64,000 nt of DNA from PALSA-278 sp963760285 (GTDB lineage Bacteria > Acidobacteriota > Terriglobia > Acidiferrales > UBA7541), in assembly GCA_963760285.1 (NCBI GenBank), contig CAVXCI010000001.1:2046001-2110000 (forward strand), read 5' to 3'. The translations under genes were made by a program, and so were the position numbers. Of the stretch, positions 61,918 through 64,000 are shown piece by piece (positions within the stretch are counted from its first letter, which is position 1; every line of letters starts with the position of its first letter). The notes under the pieces are model-generated. The model searched no databases. It was not told where the DNA came from and was given only the letters and a program-made list of their open reading frames with translations.

Positions 61918-63210
61918 ATGGAGATGACTCACTTGGAGACTGCAAACAAGACACTGACTGCCGACGTAAAAGACCTGCTCCTGGCGGAGCCTGGAAAGCG
62001 CCGCATTGAATGGGCCAATCAGCACATGCCCGTGCTGCAACTGATCCGCAAGCGGTTCATCAAGGAGCAGCCGCTGAAGGGCATTCGCATTTCCGCGTGC
62101 CTGCACGTCACCACGGAAACCGCCAACCTGGCCATCACGCTGCGTGACGGCGGCGCGGACGTGGTGTTGTGCGCGTCGAACCCGCTTTCCACGCAGGACG
62201 AAGTGGCCGCCTGCCTGGTGAAGGATTACTCCATCTCCACTTTCGCCATCAAGGGCGAGGACGGCGACACTTACTACTCGCACATCGGCGCCGCGCTGGA
62301 CCACAAACCGCAACTCACCATGGACGACGGCGCCGACCTGGTCACGCAGCTTCTTACCAAGCGCAAGGAACTGGTCCCCGGCGTAATCGGCGGCACGGAA
62401 GAGACCACCACGGGCGTCATTCGCCTGCGCGCCATGGCCGCGGACGGCACGCTGCGTTATCCCATCATTGCCGTCAACGACGCGCTCACCAAGCATCTCT
62501 TCGACAACCGCTACGGCACGGGCCAGTCCACGCTGGATGGCATACTGCGCGCCACCAACCTGCTGATCGCCGGGCTGAAAGTTGTGGTCGCCGGCTACGG
62601 CTGGTGCGGACGCGGCATCGCCATGCGCGCCAAGGGACACGGTGCCGATGTCATCGTGACTGAAATTGATCCCGTTCGCGCCATCGAGGCCACCATGGAT
62701 GGGTATCGCGTGATGCCCATGACCGAAGCCGCCCGCATCGGCGACATTTTCATCACCGTCACCGGCAACAAGTCCGTCCTGCGCGGCGAGCATTTCGAAA
62801 AAATGAAGAATGGCGCGGTGGTCTGCAATTCCGGCCATTTCAACGTGGAAATTGACATTCCCGCGCTGGAAAGAATGGCCGGCACGCGCCGCACCGTGCG
62901 CCCTTTCGTCGAGGAATTCTCCCTCAGCGACGGCCGCAGGATTTTCCTGCTTGGCGAAGGCCGCCTGATTAATCTGGCCGCCGCCGAAGGCCATCCCGCT
63001 TCGGTGATGGACATGAGCTTCGCCAACCAGGCGCTGGCCGCGGAATATCTGGTGAAGAACGCCGCCCAGCTGGAGAAGAAGGTCTATCCCGTGCCCGAGG
63101 CCATTGACCGCCAGATTGCCCACCTGAAACTGGATTCCATGGGCGTGCAGATGGACCGGTTGACGCCCGAACAGGAGCGTTACCTGGCCAGTTGGCAGGA
63201 AGGCACCTAG
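61918..63210 (+). CDS. ahcY: S-adenosylhomocysteine hydrolase
   Basis: 430 residues. SACLHVTTETANLAITLRDG, the substrate site GVIGGTEETTTGVIRLRAM with NDALTKHLFDNRYGTGQS, and the NAD fold VVVAGYGWCGRGIAMRAKGH. VCNSGHFNVEIDIPAL and the C-terminal LASWQEGT (in place of the usual YRY ending) complete it. The missing YRY terminus and the 430-residue length fit a shorter subgroup. Splits SAH to adenosine and homocysteine. Confidence 0.96.
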   Translation: MEMTHLETANKTLTADVKDLLLAEPGKRRIEWANQHMPVLQLIRKRFIKEQPLKGIRISACLHVTTETANLAITLRDGGADVVLCASNPLSTQDEVAACLVKDYSISTFAIKGEDGDTYYSHIGAALDHKPQLTMDDGADLVTQLLTKRKELVPGVIGGTEETTTGVIRLRAMAADGTLRYPIIAVNDALTKHLFDNRYGTGQSTLDGILRATNLLIAGLKVVVAGYGWCGRGIAMRAKGHGADVIVTEIDPVRAIEATMDGYRVMPMTEAARIGDIFITVTGNKSVLRGEHFEKMKNGAVVCNSGHFNVEIDIPALERMAGTRRTVRPFVEEFSLSDGRRIFLLGEGRLINLAAAEGHPASVMDMSFANQALAAEYLVKNAAQLEKKVYPVPEAIDRQIAHLKLDSMGVQMDRLTPEQERYLASWQEGT

Positions 63211-63231
63211 TTTCCGCTCCACCAGTTCTCC

Positions 63232-64000
63232 ATGAGGGAATTCGCCGAATGGGCCATTGAAACCGCGCGCCTGCGCGGCGCGCGTTATGCCGACGCGCGG
63301 GTGATGGACGTTCGCCAGCGGGACATCTCCACAAAGAACGGCGAAGTCGGCGCGCTGATGGAAAGCGAATCGCGCGGCATCGGCGTCCGCGTCCTGATGA
63401 ACGGCGCGTGGGGATTTGCCTCCACCGACCGCCTTACGCGCGAAGGTGTGCAGGCTTGCGCGGCGCGCGCCGTGGCCATCGCCCGCGCATCCGCGCGCGT
63501 CCGGCTGCATCAGGTAGTCCTGGCCGATGAGCAGGCCTTCGTGGATACCTGGCAGAATCCTTACATCAAGGATCCTTTTCGCGTTCCCGTGGAGCGTCAG
63601 TTGGAGTTGCTGCTGGCCGCGGACCGCGAAATGCGCGCTGTTTCCGGCGTGACGCTGGCGGAGGGCAGCATGTCCTTCCGGCGTATCGAGCAGATTTTCG
63701 TGTCCACGCTGGGCTCGGTGATCCGGCAGCGCAAGATGCAGTCCGGCGCGGGAATCACCGCCACCAGCTTTCGTAAAGACGAAATCCAGAAGCGCTCCTA
63801 TCCCAATAGCGCTGGCGGCCAATACGCCTTGCAAGGCTACGAATTGGTGGAAGCCATGGACCTTCCCGCGCATGGCCGGCGCATCGGCGAAGAGGCCGTG
63901 GCGCTGCACTCCGCCGCGCAGTGTCCCGAAGGCGCGCGCACGGTTATCCTGGGCGCCTCGCAACTGGGCTTGCAGATTCACGAGTCCATCGGCCATCCCA
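63232..64000 (+). CDS. tldD: TldD-family metalloprotease, N-terminal part
   Basis: 256 codons visible; the gene runs off the window. MREFAEWAIETARLRGARYA and SRGIGVRVLMNGAWGFASTD match the TldD/PmbA N-terminal domain. The last visible residues LQIHESIGHP contain the HExxxH zinc motif that marks TldD rather than PmbA (TldE). TldD/E process modified peptides and unfolded proteins. It follows ahcY by 21 bases. Confidence 0.9.
   Translation, partial: MREFAEWAIETARLRGARYADARVMDVRQRDISTKNGEVGALMESESRGIGVRVLMNGAWGFASTDRLTREGVQACAARAVAIARASARVRLHQVVLADEQAFVDTWQNPYIKDPFRVPVERQLELLLAADREMRAVSGVTLAEGSMSFRRIEQIFVSTLGSVIRQRKMQSGAGITATSFRKDEIQKRSYPNSAGGQYALQGYELVEAMDLPAHGRRIGEEAVALHSAAQCPEGARTVILGASQLGLQIHESIGHP

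Overview
The window is a GC-rich (about 60%), tightly packed bacterial chromosome segment from a diderm with meso-diaminopimelate peptidoglycan. The evidence is MurE with a DNPR motif, Lnt, SPOR and PBP1b-type proteins. Several features fit Acidobacteriota (Terriglobia-like): an ECF sigma/anti-sigma/DUF3106 block just before the dcw cluster, IPT/TIG-NHL proteins, an archaeal-type ProS, and a MoxR-DUF58-transglutaminase cluster. The phylum call is inference, because no rRNA gene is present.

Layout. 1-0.8 kb: the tail of an amino acid permease. 0.85-17.6 kb: a long run of minus-strand genes in translationally coupled blocks. They are a covalent-flavin amine oxidase, ribE, ribD, ftsY, gpsA, plsY, thpR, cinA, an NHL protein, pgpA, yacG, rimO, a TgpA-like transglutaminase, mutY, DUF58 and moxR. 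17.66 kb: tRNA-Val(CAC). 17.8-23.8 kb: mixed housekeeping genes (DUF4149, AlkA-like glycosylase, divergent YchF, ZIP transporter, glycosyltransferase) and then ECF sigma, zinc anti-sigma and DUF3106. 24.1-41.8 kb: a complete division and cell wall (dcw) cluster in the order mraZ rsmH ftsL ftsI murE murF mraY murD ftsW murG murC murB ftsQ ftsA ftsZ, without ddl. It is preceded by a strong sigma-70-like promoter and an array of GTGGRA boxes that look like an MraZ operator. 41.9-44.2 kb: a JAMM peptidase and a lower-GC accessory patch with unknown genes, one carrying a 120-bp tandem duplication. 44.2-55.9 kb: glyA, rpiB, proS, then envelope genes (PBP1b-like, TPR, NfeD, slipin, SPOR, lnt). 55.9-59.1 kb: a secreted four-repeat DM9 protein, a repeat-rich noncoding stretch and a stand-alone SIR2-like gene. 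59.3-64 kb: prfB with a programmed frameshift, metK, ahcY and the start of tldD.

The genes mainly serve the envelope: precursor synthesis (Mur/MraY), polymerisation (FtsW/FtsI, PBP1b), phospholipid supply (gpsA, plsY, pgpA) and lipoprotein maturation (lnt). The metK-ahcY pair forms a methyl-cycle unit.

A major caveat: at least twelve genes, many of them normally essential, carry one to several frame breaks. The breaks are concentrated at 1-6.9 kb, 46.6-47.6 kb and 49.5-53.6 kb, while 7-46 kb is almost free of them. This looks like local sequence error rather than gene decay. The prfB shift is different and is genuine recoding.
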